DNA from: Rubrobacter_A sp965214435
Lineage (GTDB): Bacteria; Actinomycetota; Rubrobacteria; Rubrobacterales; Rubrobacteraceae
Assembly: GCA_965214435.1 (NCBI GenBank)
Contig: OZ243960.1
Location: 2,108,001 to 2,172,000 of the forward strand
Length of the DNA stretch: 64,000 nt
Reading direction: 5' to 3'
Under the pieces are notes generated by a model. The model was given only the letters and a program-made list of their open reading frames with translations. It was not told the origin of the DNA and did no database searches. Both the position numbers and the translations under genes were made by a program. Positions 41,781-48,940 of this stretch are shown here, piece after piece (the first letter of the stretch is position 1; the number at the start of each line of letters is the position of its first letter).

Positions 41781-43363
41781 GACGCCGGGCGCTGGTATCA
41801 GTATCGGACAAAAAAGGGGTCGTCGCGTTCGCCCGCCGGTTGTCGAGGCTTGGCTTTGAGGTTATCTCCACCGGCGGGACGGCTAAAGCTCTGGAGGACG
41901 GCCGGGTGCCGGTGACGTCGGTATCGGAGGTTACGGGAGCGCCGGAGATACTCGGTGGCCGGGTAAAGACGCTCCACCCGAAGCTCCACGGCGGCATACT
42001 CGCAAACCTCGAAGACCCGGACCACGTGTTGGAGCTCGTCGAGCATGACCTTGCCCCGATAGACCTCGTCTGCGCGAACCTCTACCCGTTCGAGAAGACG
42101 GTCGAAGAAGACCCCGGCATAGATGAGAAAGACGCCATAGAGCAGATAGACATCGGTGGACCGGCGATGCTCCGGGCGGCGGCGAAGAACTTCCGGTCCG
42201 TGACGGTCGTACCCTCGCCGGAGTTCTACAACGAGGTGCTGGCCGAGCTGGAAGACCAGGGTCAGGTCTCGGAGGAGACCCGGCGGCGTCTGGCGCTCGC
42301 CGCCTTTCGCCAGACTGCGTCCTACGACGCCCGCATCTCCTCGTGGCTCGGGGACCAGGTAGGAGATGGAGACGCTACGGCTGAGCCTGTAGAAGAAAGC
42401 TTTGTAGAAGAGGCGCACTTTCCGGAACACCGGGTGGTGGACTACGAGAAGGTATCTACTCTACGTTACGGGGAGAACCCGCACCAGGAGGCGGCTTACT
42501 ACGCCGAGGCCGGGGCGTCGCATCTGCTTTCGGGGGTAGAGCGGTTGCAGGGGCGCGAGATCTCCTTTAACAACCTCTACGACGTGGATGCGGCCCGCAC
42601 CGTACTCTCGGACCTCGTTGAGATCGGGTCGGCCGCCGCGGTGGTAATTATCAAGCACGCGAACCCCTGCGGGGCGGCGGTCGGCGGGAGTCCGCTGGAA
42701 GCTTACGAAAAAGCCCTCGCCTGCGACCCGGTCTCGGCTTTCGGGGGCATCGTGGCGCTCGATGCCGTGGTCGACGGGGAGCTTGCGGCGAAAATATCGA
42801 AGGTATTCACCGAAGTCCTGATCTCCCCGGGCTTCACCGAAGAGGCCCGCAAGATATTCTCCGAGAAACCGAACATGACCCTCCTCGAAGCCGGAGCCCT
42901 GCCCCGACCGTCGCTCGCCTCGAAGCCCGTGACCGGCGGCGTGCTGGTCCAGACTACCGACCGCATCGAGGTCGGTGAGGAGTATGAGGTGGCGACCGAA
43001 ACCCGGCCGTCCGGGAAACAGATGGACGACCTCGCTTTCGCCTGGCGGGTGGCGAAGGGTGTCAAGAGCAATGCTATAGTGCTCGCCCGGGACGGCGCGA
43101 CGGTCGGCATCGGAGCCGGACAGACGAGCCGGGTCGAGTCCGCCGGGATCGCGGTAAGGAGGGCTGGTGAGATGGCCGAGGGTTCGGTGGCCGCCAGCGA
43201 CGCCTTTTTCCCGTTTGCCGATGGGTTGGAGGCGCTAGCCGGGGCCGGGGTGGTGGCTGTCATACAGCCCGGCGGCTCGAAGCGCGACGGGGAGGTAGTC
43301 GAGGCCGCCGACCGTCACGGGATGGCGATGGTCTTTACTGGCCGGCGTCATTTCTTACACTAG
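41777..43363 (+). CDS. purH: bifunctional AICAR transformylase/IMP cyclohydrolase
   Basis: A 528-aa enzyme for the last two steps to IMP. The N-terminal cyclohydrolase domain begins RRALVSVSDKKGVVAFA. The transformylase domain carries LRYGENPHQEAAYY (about 229-242), the catalytic KHANPCGAA and the C-terminal FFPFADGLE...GGSKRD segment. The ATG at 41777 is preferred because it overlaps the purN stop and begins the conserved sequence; an upstream in-frame ATG at 41738 lies inside purN. It ends the purine operon. Confidence 0.97.
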   Translation: MRRRALVSVSDKKGVVAFARRLSRLGFEVISTGGTAKALEDGRVPVTSVSEVTGAPEILGGRVKTLHPKLHGGILANLEDPDHVLELVEHDLAPIDLVCANLYPFEKTVEEDPGIDEKDAIEQIDIGGPAMLRAAAKNFRSVTVVPSPEFYNEVLAELEDQGQVSEETRRRLALAAFRQTASYDARISSWLGDQVGDGDATAEPVEESFVEEAHFPEHRVVDYEKVSTLRYGENPHQEAAYYAEAGASHLLSGVERLQGREISFNNLYDVDAARTVLSDLVEIGSAAAVVIIKHANPCGAAVGGSPLEAYEKALACDPVSAFGGIVALDAVVDGELAAKISKVFTEVLISPGFTEEARKIFSEKPNMTLLEAGALPRPSLASKPVTGGVLVQTTDRIEVGEEYEVATETRPSGKQMDDLAFAWRVAKGVKSNAIVLARDGATVGIGAGQTSRVESAGIAVRRAGEMAEGSVAASDAFFPFADGLEALAGAGVVAVIQPGGSKRDGEVVEAADRHGMAMVFTGRRHFLH

Positions 43364-43381
43364 GAATACAGGACGGAGCCT

Positions 43382-43870
43382 ATGAGCGAAGACTCGAATA
43401 GGAGCACCCGTGTAGAAAGTCTGCTGGACTTTTTGGAGCGGCTCGCGTATTACGCGGCGGCGGTCTTTCTGGTGATAATCACCGGGATGATCTTTTACGC
43501 GGCGGTCGTGGACCTCATAGGTGTGCTCGGTGCCGGAGTGCTAGATACGACGCTCGCGATCCTCGACAAGATACTTCTGATCTTCATCTTCGTCGAGCTG
43601 TTGAGCACTATCAGCACCATAATTCGCCAGAACCAGATCGCCGCGGTCATCGCCGAGCCGTTCCTGGTGGTCGGCCTGATCGCCGTCGTAAGGCGTATCC
43701 TGGCCGTTACGGTCTCCATCGACCAGTCTCTCGGCACGCCGGAGTTTACCAGCCTGCTCTACGAACTCGGGGTACTCACGGCGCTCATCATAACGCTATC
43801 GGCGGCCCTCTACATCGTCCGGCGCTCGGAGCGGTCTTCGGGGAGCCTGTTTTCGGCCGGAGACTCCTAG
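43382..43870 (+). CDS. PsiE-family membrane protein
   Basis: A 162-aa protein with about four transmembrane helices and the recognisable EPFLVVGLIAVVRRIL segment of the phosphate-starvation-inducible PsiE family. The biochemical role of the family is unknown. It starts 18 nt after purH with a GGAGCC site, so it may be read from the purine operon, and is followed by a tRNA cluster. Confidence 0.75.
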   Translation: MSEDSNRSTRVESLLDFLERLAYYAAAVFLVIITGMIFYAAVVDLIGVLGAGVLDTTLAILDKILLIFIFVELLSTISTIIRQNQIAAVIAEPFLVVGLIAVVRRILAVTVSIDQSLGTPEFTSLLYELGVLTALIITLSAALYIVRRSERSSGSLFSAGDS

Positions 43871-43929
43871 ATACGACCCCACGGGTACCTTTAGAACCTC
43901 GATACGTTTGGTAAACTCCTTAGCTGAGC

Positions 43930-44001
43930 GGGCCAGTAGCTCAGTGGCAGAGCAGGGGACTTTTAATCCTCGTGTCGTAGGTTCGATCCCTACCTGGCTC
44001 A
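43930..44001 (+). tRNA. tRNA-Lys (TTT)
   Basis: Acceptor GGGCCAG pairs with CTGGCTC. The anticodon loop CTTTTAA gives TTT, and the T-arm contains GGTTCGATCCC. CCA is not encoded. First of three closely spaced tRNA genes. Confidence 0.95.
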
Positions 44002-44016
44002 CAGGCACTTGCCTGA

Positions 44017-44089
44017 GCCCCCATCGTCTAGAGGCCCAGGACACCGCCCTTTCAAGGCGGCGGCACGGGTTCGAATCCCGTTGGGGGCA
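44017..44089 (+). tRNA. tRNA-Glu (TTC)
   Basis: Acceptor GCCCCCA pairs with TGGGGGC. The anticodon stem CCGCC/GGCGG encloses CTTTCAA (TTC), and the T-loop TTCGAAT is present. CCA is not encoded. Confidence 0.95.
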
Positions 44090-44099
44090 CCGCTTCGCG

Positions 44100-44171
44100 G
44101 GGCGATTAGCTCAGGGGTAGAGCACCTCCCTTACAAGGAGGGGGTCGCTGGTTCGAACCCAGCATCGCCCA
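44100..44171 (+). tRNA. tRNA-Val (TAC)
   Basis: Acceptor GGGCGAT pairs with ATCGCCC. The anticodon stem CCTCC/GGAGG encloses CTTACAA (TAC), and the T-arm has GGTTCGAACCC. An integrase remnant lies about 125 nt downstream, so this gene was probably an attachment site. Confidence 0.95.
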
Positions 44172-44213
44172 CTTCGCAATAGTGTTTATCTATAGGGAAT
44201 ACGGCGTAACGGT

Positions 44214-44244
44214 AAAAGTCCCCGGCGGCGTGCCCGGGGCTTTT
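44214..44244 (+). terminator. intrinsic terminator after the tRNA cluster
   Basis: AAAAG-T-CCCCGG pairs with CCGGGG-CTTTT across a short loop, with one bulged T. The TTTT forms the 3' arm, giving a near-classical rho-independent terminator for the Lys-Glu-Val tRNA transcript. Confidence 0.6.
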
Positions 44245-44294
44245 GACGACAGTAGAGGCTAAAATAGCCCGGAAATCGCCCCCAGACGGCCTTT

Positions 44295-44585
44295 CTAACC
44301 CATCGCGTCGCCCATCGCGTCGGCGTCCTCTCCTCCCATACCCGGCAGCATGTGGGAGTAGGTGTTGAGGGTTACGGCGACGGAGGAGTGCCCGAGGAGT
44401 TCTTGGACGAACTTGGGATGTACGTTTCTCTGGAATAAGAGAGAGGCGCAGGTGTGGCGGAGGTCGTGGAAGGATATGTCCGGTAGCCCGGAGCGTTCTA
44501 GGAGAGGCTTGAAGGACCGCTGGCGGAGGTTCCGGGGGGGGGGCGGAAGATTGGGTCTTGAAAAATTAACAAATACACAAGAAAC
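44295..44585 (-). pseudogene. tyrosine recombinase/integrase C-terminal remnant
   Basis: On the minus strand the frame ending at 44295 encodes LPDISFHDLRHTCASLLFQR, then VHPKFVQELLGHSSVAVTLN and TYSHML. This is the C-terminal catalytic box of phage-type integrases, with the Arg-His-x-x-Arg region and the final Tyr in NTYSHML. Similarity begins near 44531, next to a run of ten G (44534-44543); further upstream the sequence is AT-rich and unrelated. The N-terminal and core-binding domains are missing, so it is a decayed remnant. It adjoins tRNA-Val, the usual target type for such enzymes. The rest of 44172-44655 holds only the terminator above. Confidence 0.8.
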
Positions 44586-44655
44586 TTATAGAACATAAAA
44601 CCGGCCTTTGACCGAGTTCACCATGCGACGATGCTATTCGAGCTAGGAGTAACGG

Positions 44656-45330
44656 ATGCTGACGACAGAATACGCGGCCTCGGTGGCTTTCCGCTTCGAA
44701 TTGAAAGGGAAGGGTGTTGACGAGGTTGTGTGGCGTTTGTGCGCTGCGAACATGGCGGACTCGGCACCCTTTATGAAGGCCGACCTAGACGACGTTGGGG
44801 AGTTCGATTCGATGCTTTCCGATGCCGACAGGTTGTTTGTGTTCATCAGCGGCGAGCAATTCGTCTTTTGCGCCCTTTATTCCCCACGCGAATTCTCGCC
44901 TTTGGCACGGGTTTACGTGCATCGGCAGCGATACATGGAGCAAGATGTAGCTGCTTCGTTGCGCAGCTTTAGACAGGAGGGCTTCGACTTCAAGCCTATA
45001 CAGGAATCTGAATTTAAAACCCTTATCGGAGAAACCGGTCGTTGCGAGCGGGTGAGAACGTTTAGAGAAAAACTGGAACGCGAGACGGCACCCTTCGCAA
45101 CAATTCACGAGGGCAGAAAAATCGCCAAGGTCGCAGACGGGGGCATCTTCCTGGCGTCGGACCTCTGCACGGTGTGCAAGGAACCGTACGAAGGGTTGAA
45201 TACCACCACGTTCAGCGGGGGGGGCGATGGTCGGCGTGCAGCTTTGCCCGCGATGCCAGGAGGAAGTCAAGCAGTTCCCCTCCCTCTTACACTTTATCGC
45301 GGAGAAGTTCGGGGGCGTTTGGCCGTTTGA
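44656..45330 (+). CDS. unknown protein, front part of a poly-G-interrupted zinc-finger gene
   Basis: A 224-aa frame whose first about 185 residues look genuine: a mixed alpha/beta domain (FRFELKGKGVDEVVWRL, RLFVFISGEQFVFCALYSP) and a CxxC pair in SDLCTVCKEPYEG. After a run of eight G at 45217-45224 the frame turns into Arg/Pro-rich nonsense and stops at 45330, while the adjoining frame carries the matching second CxxC. Loss of one G would give a single protein of 347 residues ending at 45700. Base composition is lower in GC than the flanks, suggesting acquisition. Function unknown. Confidence 0.55.
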   Translation: MLTTEYAASVAFRFELKGKGVDEVVWRLCAANMADSAPFMKADLDDVGEFDSMLSDADRLFVFISGEQFVFCALYSPREFSPLARVYVHRQRYMEQDVAASLRSFRQEGFDFKPIQESEFKTLIGETGRCERVRTFREKLERETAPFATIHEGRKIAKVADGGIFLASDLCTVCKEPYEGLNTTTFSGGGDGRRAALPAMPGGSQAVPLPLTLYRGEVRGRLAV

Positions 45331-45700
45331 GGTCGAAACCTTCTCGCAGGAAGACATCTTCGAAATGGGAAAGCAAGTTCTCAAAGACGAGTTAAACTGC
45401 TCAATAGAAAAGCCTGTACCAGACCAGTACCAAGTCACGGGCCTGCGAGAGAGCAAATACAAGGTTATCGTTCGCGTGCCTAGCAGATTCGACTACGCAT
45501 ACGTCATACTCGACGCTCAAGGAGAAGAGGTGTACAGGTTTGATGCCACCAACCATCACGGCCACCTGCCCGTGCAACCCGACCACGAGCACACCGACTT
45601 GACCAAGGACAAAAGCGAGGTACGTTCCAGCTTCCTGACCGGAATACCGTTGGCGGACGCGGCGAGGCTGAAAGAGATTTTGGACCAACTCGGAGGTTAA
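45227..45700 (+). CDS. unknown protein, rear part with a TumE/DUF6516-like domain
   Basis: A 157-aa frame starting at an ATG just after the poly-G tract without a ribosome binding site. It begins VGVQLCPRCQEEVK, completing the CxxC...CxxC zinc ribbon opened in the previous frame. Its C-terminal half (DYAYVILDAQGEEVYRFDAT, then NHHGHLP and DHEHTDL) is reminiscent of the TumE/DUF6516 toxin-like family, where an RYDNxPHH...PHHKH pattern occurs. That assignment is tentative. Best viewed as the C-terminal part of the 44656 gene. Confidence 0.5.
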   Translation: MVGVQLCPRCQEEVKQFPSLLHFIAEKFGGVWPFEVETFSQEDIFEMGKQVLKDELNCSIEKPVPDQYQVTGLRESKYKVIVRVPSRFDYAYVILDAQGEEVYRFDATNHHGHLPVQPDHEHTDLTKDKSEVRSSFLTGIPLADAARLKEILDQLGG

Positions 45701-45701
45701 C

Positions 45702-45818
45702 CTCGTACACAGCGTTGAGCCCCACGGCATAAACGTCTCCGGCATAGCGCCGGGATTTTTCCAGACTAACATCTGCGGCGGCCTGCTCTCGTTAGAAATA
45801 CCTGGTGGCGTCTGCTAA
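45702..45818 (+). pseudogene. short-chain dehydrogenase C-terminal fragment
   Basis: Immediately after the preceding stop the plus strand encodes LVHSVEPHGINVSGIAPGFF, then QTNICGGLL and a stop at 45818. This matches the conserved segment of SDR enzymes around xxxGIRVNxIAPGxxxT. Nothing of the Rossmann or catalytic YxxxK region remains. It marks a recombination junction between the unknown gene and tRNA-Asp. Confidence 0.65.
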
Positions 45819-45833
45819 ACTCTCGCCTCACGC

Positions 45834-45907
45834 GGGGGCGTAGTTCAGTTGGTTAGAACGCTGGCCTGTCACGCCAGAGGCCGCGGGTTCGAGTCCCGTC
45901 GCTCCCG
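45834..45907 (+). tRNA. tRNA-Asp (GTC)
   Basis: Acceptor GGGGGCG pairs with CGCTCCC with one G-T pair. The anticodon stem CTGGC/GCCAG encloses CTGTCAC (GTC). The discriminator is G, as expected for tRNA-Asp. CCA is not encoded. Confidence 0.95.
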
Positions 45908-45980
45908 CCCTGCTGCACCCCAGCAGAATAGCTTGGGTGCCAAAGTGGATCGAAGGTCACCCGTCGGTAGGGAGTGCTTT

Positions 45981-46229
45981 ATGAAGCGCAAACCGCAACG
46001 AGCGAAGAGCGTAGACTCGCTTATCGGGGAGATGGGCCGGGAGCGTATCGCCCTGCGGGCGAAGAGAACGACCATTGCGATGCTCCTGGTATCTTCGGCG
46101 CTGTGTCTACTTTCGGCTCTCGCGAGCCTTGCCGGTGTGATCCCTCACGCCGTGGGGCCATCGGTAGTCTTGATCCTGACCTCCGTGGTCGGCCTGGTGC
46201 TCGCCGCCGTCGAGTCTCGCAACTCTTGA
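45981..46229 (+). CDS. small two-helix membrane protein
   Basis: An 82-aa protein with a basic N-terminal segment (MKRKPQRAKSVDSL) and two hydrophobic helices (about 32-52 and 56-77). The ATG at 45981 has GGGAG about 8 nt upstream; longer frames would run through the tRNA-Asp gene. Function unknown. Its stop codon overlaps the -35 element of the thioredoxin promoter. Confidence 0.65.
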   Translation: MKRKPQRAKSVDSLIGEMGRERIALRAKRTTIAMLLVSSALCLLSALASLAGVIPHAVGPSVVLILTSVVGLVLAAVESRNS

Positions 46230-46256
46230 CACCCGAAATAAACTAAACAGTAGAAA
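46226..46256 (+). promoter_or_regulatory. putative thioredoxin promoter
   Basis: A perfect TTGACA (46226-46231) is followed by TAGAAA at 46251-46256, a long 19-nt spacing. The leader to the thioredoxin start would be about 20 nt. Confidence 0.35.
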
Positions 46257-46280
46257 AGCATTTACTTGGAGGTCTTATCC

Positions 46281-46619
46281 ATGGCTGAGCCAGTAGTAGT
46301 TTCCGCAGAGACGTTCGAGAAAGAGGTCGTAAATTCCGAAGTTCCCGTGCTGGTGGATTTCTGGGCCTCGTGGTGCGCGCCGTGCCGGCAGGTCGCCCCG
46401 GTGATGGAGGAGATAGCCCGGGAGTACGAGGGCTCGGTAAAGGTCGCGAAGGTTGACGTGGACGCCGAAACCGCGCTCGCGCAGCACTTCGGGATCTCCA
46501 GCATCCCGACCATCGCGTTCTTTGAAGCCGGGGAGCAGCCTAAAGCCGTCGTCGGCGCTTTGCCCAAAGAGATGGTTGAGTCGACGTTCGAGTTGAACCG
46601 TTTCCCAAAGGCCGGGTAG
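46281..46619 (+). CDS. trxA: thioredoxin
   Basis: A 112-aa thioredoxin with the active site WCAPC in DFWASWCAPCRQVAP (about residues 23-37) and the cis-proline segment SSIPTIAFF (about 72-80). The central WCAPC differs from the usual WCGPC, a variation tolerated in the family but likely to change redox potential. The ATG at 46281 follows GGAGG; an earlier in-frame start at 46266 overlaps that site. The methyltransferase gene follows with no gap. Confidence 0.92.
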   Translation: MAEPVVVSAETFEKEVVNSEVPVLVDFWASWCAPCRQVAPVMEEIAREYEGSVKVAKVDVDAETALAQHFGISSIPTIAFFEAGEQPKAVVGALPKEMVESTFELNRFPKAG

Positions 46620-47207
46620 TTGGCCCGCGAACCCCACAAGTTCGACCCGGCGAAAGCCGGTACCCTGGATAACCCCGAGCGCGAGCGTATTCTGCCGAAA
46701 AAGCGTATCGTCGAGCTACTCGACCTCCGCGGCCTGGAAACGGTCGTGGACTACGGAGCCGGCAGCGGGAGGCTCTCCGTCCCGGTGGCGCGGAGCCTGA
46801 CTTCCGGGACGCTCCACGCTGTGGACGAGAGCCCGGAGATGCTGGAGCGTCTTAGAGAGAGTCTGGCTGGGGTGGGTCTCCTCAACGTCCGGACGCATCT
46901 CATCCAGGACAATGAGGTTCCGCTCCAGACCGGGAGTGTAGACCGGGTTCTGGCGGTAAACCTGCTGCACGAGGTTATCGGGGAAACCGCGCTCCAGGAG
47001 ATGCGTCGGCTGCTCCGTCCGGAGGGTTTCCTTTTGGTCATCGACTGGAGCGCCGACGTAACCCGGGACCAGGGTCCACCAGCGGAAGTTTCCCTCTCGG
47101 CCGCCCAAGGAAGGGAGATGCTCGAAGAAGCCGGCTTCGAGACCCAAGGTGTCGGTGAAAAAGACTTTCCGCTGCACTTCGCCTTCGTAGCCCGACCGCG
47201 GCGGTAG
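46620..47207 (+). CDS. class I SAM-dependent methyltransferase
   Basis: A 195-aa methyltransferase. Motif I is VVDYGAGSGRLSVPVA (about 41-56), followed by the acidic strand end LHAVDESPEML, and motif IV is VDRVLAVNLLHEVIG. The substrate is not evident. The TTG start follows directly on the thioredoxin stop with AAAGG upstream, so the two are translated together, suggesting a stress- or redox-linked role (inference). Confidence 0.85.
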   Translation: MAREPHKFDPAKAGTLDNPERERILPKKRIVELLDLRGLETVVDYGAGSGRLSVPVARSLTSGTLHAVDESPEMLERLRESLAGVGLLNVRTHLIQDNEVPLQTGSVDRVLAVNLLHEVIGETALQEMRRLLRPEGFLLVIDWSADVTRDQGPPAEVSLSAAQGREMLEEAGFETQGVGEKDFPLHFAFVARPRR

Positions 47208-47274
47208 ATTATTCGCCAACAACCGCTTGATAGCTCGTCCTCCGTACCTTAAACTCTCTAGCGCACCAACCTCC

Positions 47275-47350
47275 GGCGGGATAGCTCAGTAGGTAGAGCA
47301 CATGACTGAAAATCATGGTGTCCCCGGTTCGAGCCCGGGTCCCGCCACCA
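47275..47350 (+). tRNA. tRNA-Phe (GAA), CCA encoded
   Basis: Acceptor GGCGGGA pairs with TCCCGCC. The anticodon stem CATGA/TCATG encloses CTGAAAA (GAA), and the T-arm has GGTTCGAGCCC. Unlike the other tRNA genes here, the 3' CCA is encoded (47348-47350). An integrase remnant lies about 200 nt downstream. Confidence 0.95.
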
Positions 47351-47553
47351 CTCACCTTCATAAATACCTACCCACACTAACTCCATAAAGCCCATAGGCA
47401 AGACAATTTCGGTTCCGGCAGAGCGCCGAGGCGGGGCTTACGAGTGAAGCCAGGTAAAAAACGTGAGGCAGCGTATCAGGCAGAAGTATTAAAACAAATG
47501 TTGCAAGTAATTATCCACGAAGCTTCAGCGTTTGATGTAAGTCGTCAGTTCTC

Positions 47554-47649
47554 TTAACTTGAACCATTCCCCGTGCAGGCGACAATCGTCTTGAGGTAAA
47601 TCCCTCTCATCAGAAGTGGCATGGCGCAAGTATGCCGGAGGTCGCGGAA
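47554..47649 (-). pseudogene. second integrase C-terminal remnant
   Basis: The minus strand encodes FRDLRHTCAMPLLMRGIYLK and ends TIVACTGNGSS with a stop at 47554. This matches the LRHTCA box of tyrosine recombinases but diverges before the catalytic tyrosine, so it is a frameshifted, truncated relic. It is related to but not identical with the copy at 44295. The surrounding 47351-47769 interval is AT-richer and contains no convincing gene; one 37-codon frame at 47444-47557 (+) has no ribosome binding site. Confidence 0.7.
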
Positions 47650-47769
47650 TCGGGGACTAAGAAGGTGGGGCTATTGGAAGTAGTTTAGAGGACTGTTGCT
47701 TATACTACTCTACTGATAGTGATCTACCGCCGCGGAGTAGACAAGGGTCTACATGGGTAGATGTAGGTA

Positions 47770-48816
47770 ATGGCTAATAATGTTCTAACTAACCGCGGGC
47801 TGTTACGGGCTGTTATCCTGGCTTTCTCCTTATTGCTGGTGTACCGGTTCGTGGCGGCGGTCGCTGCCATCGTTCTGCTGTTGGCGACCGGGTTGCTGCT
47901 AGCCGTGGCGCTCTCGGCCCCGGTTGAGGTGCTGTATCGGCGGAAGGTCCCGAGGCCGGTAGCCGTAATCCTTATCGTGCTCGTAGTCCTGGGCGTTCTC
48001 GTTCTCGGAGGTTTCTTACTACTCCCGACGCTCGCTACGCAGATCTCGCAGTTGATCTCCATCCTGCCGAGCGCGTTCTCGCAGTTTGTCGAGCGGGCGC
48101 GGGAGCTTGCGAATAACGTGGGTATCCAGTTTGGCGGCGGTGGTCCCTCGCCCCAGGCCCTGGCGGACGTGGCGCGCCGGGTTCTCGGTGGGCTACTGGG
48201 ATTGTTTAGCGGCATAACCTCCTTCCTGACTGGGCTGATAGTGGTACTCTTCGTGCCGCTTTATCTGGCGGCGCTTCCGGAGTCGGTCGTGGGTTGGGTT
48301 GTAAGGCTGTTTCCGCCGGAGAGGCGGGACCGGACGCGCGAGGTGCTTTCCGAGGCCCGCTCCAGCCTCCTGTACTGGTTGGCGGGACGGCTGTTCTCGA
48401 TGGCCGTGGTCGGTATTCTGGCGACGGTTGCCCTCTACATTATCGGGGTTCCCGGGGCGCTATTGCTCGGTATCTTCTCCGGGCTGGTCGCGTTCGTCCC
48501 GATCGTCGGCTCTATAGCCGGGGCGGTTCCGCCGGTGCTTTTGGCGTTCGCCGGCAGCCCGCTCGACGCCGTATGGGTAGTGGTCGCCTATGTGGCGATC
48601 CAGCAGATCGAGAGCAACCTTCTTACCCCGCTGGTGATGCAACAGGCGGTCTCGCTGCACCCCGTGGTCGTCCTGGCCTCCGTAACGGTCGCGGGGGCCG
48701 CGTTCGGGGTGCTGGGGGCGCTGCTCGCGGTACCGACCTCTGTGGTGATCGGGGTTCTCGTAGATGAACTGTGGTTCCGGCGTCTGGAAAACACGAAAGG
48801 AACCGCCAGCGGCTAA
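47770..48816 (+). CDS. AI-2E family (PerM-like) transporter
   Basis: A 348-aa polytopic membrane protein of the AI-2 exporter/TqsA-PerM family: hydrophobic helices at about 10-80, an amphipathic external region (about 90-150) and a C-terminal helical bundle. The family motif PIVGSIAGAVPPVLLAF (about 238) and the QQIESNLLTPLVMQQAVSLH segment (about 277) are both present. Members export small molecules or act as Na+/H+ antiporters; the substrate here is unknown. Start region is in gene-poor DNA after the integrase relic. Confidence 0.88.
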   Translation: MANNVLTNRGLLRAVILAFSLLLVYRFVAAVAAIVLLLATGLLLAVALSAPVEVLYRRKVPRPVAVILIVLVVLGVLVLGGFLLLPTLATQISQLISILPSAFSQFVERARELANNVGIQFGGGGPSPQALADVARRVLGGLLGLFSGITSFLTGLIVVLFVPLYLAALPESVVGWVVRLFPPERRDRTREVLSEARSSLLYWLAGRLFSMAVVGILATVALYIIGVPGALLLGIFSGLVAFVPIVGSIAGAVPPVLLAFAGSPLDAVWVVVAYVAIQQIESNLLTPLVMQQAVSLHPVVVLASVTVAGAAFGVLGALLAVPTSVVIGVLVDELWFRRLENTKGTASG

Positions 48817-48940
48817 GGCGAGTTACCGGCCTGGAATACATAGAAACCTCCCAGCCTGTAGCTTCTTTCGCTGTCCCCGGCACCGAGCGCCGGAATACTG
48901 AGCCTCGACGGAATCGGGAATCTACTTCTGAAGGAGTTCT

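Noticed and set aside
47444..47557. A 37-codon plus-strand frame (VKPGKKREAAYQ...) downstream of tRNA-Phe
   Set aside because: No ribosome site, no recognisable family and overlap with the integrase relic; too little support to call a gene.
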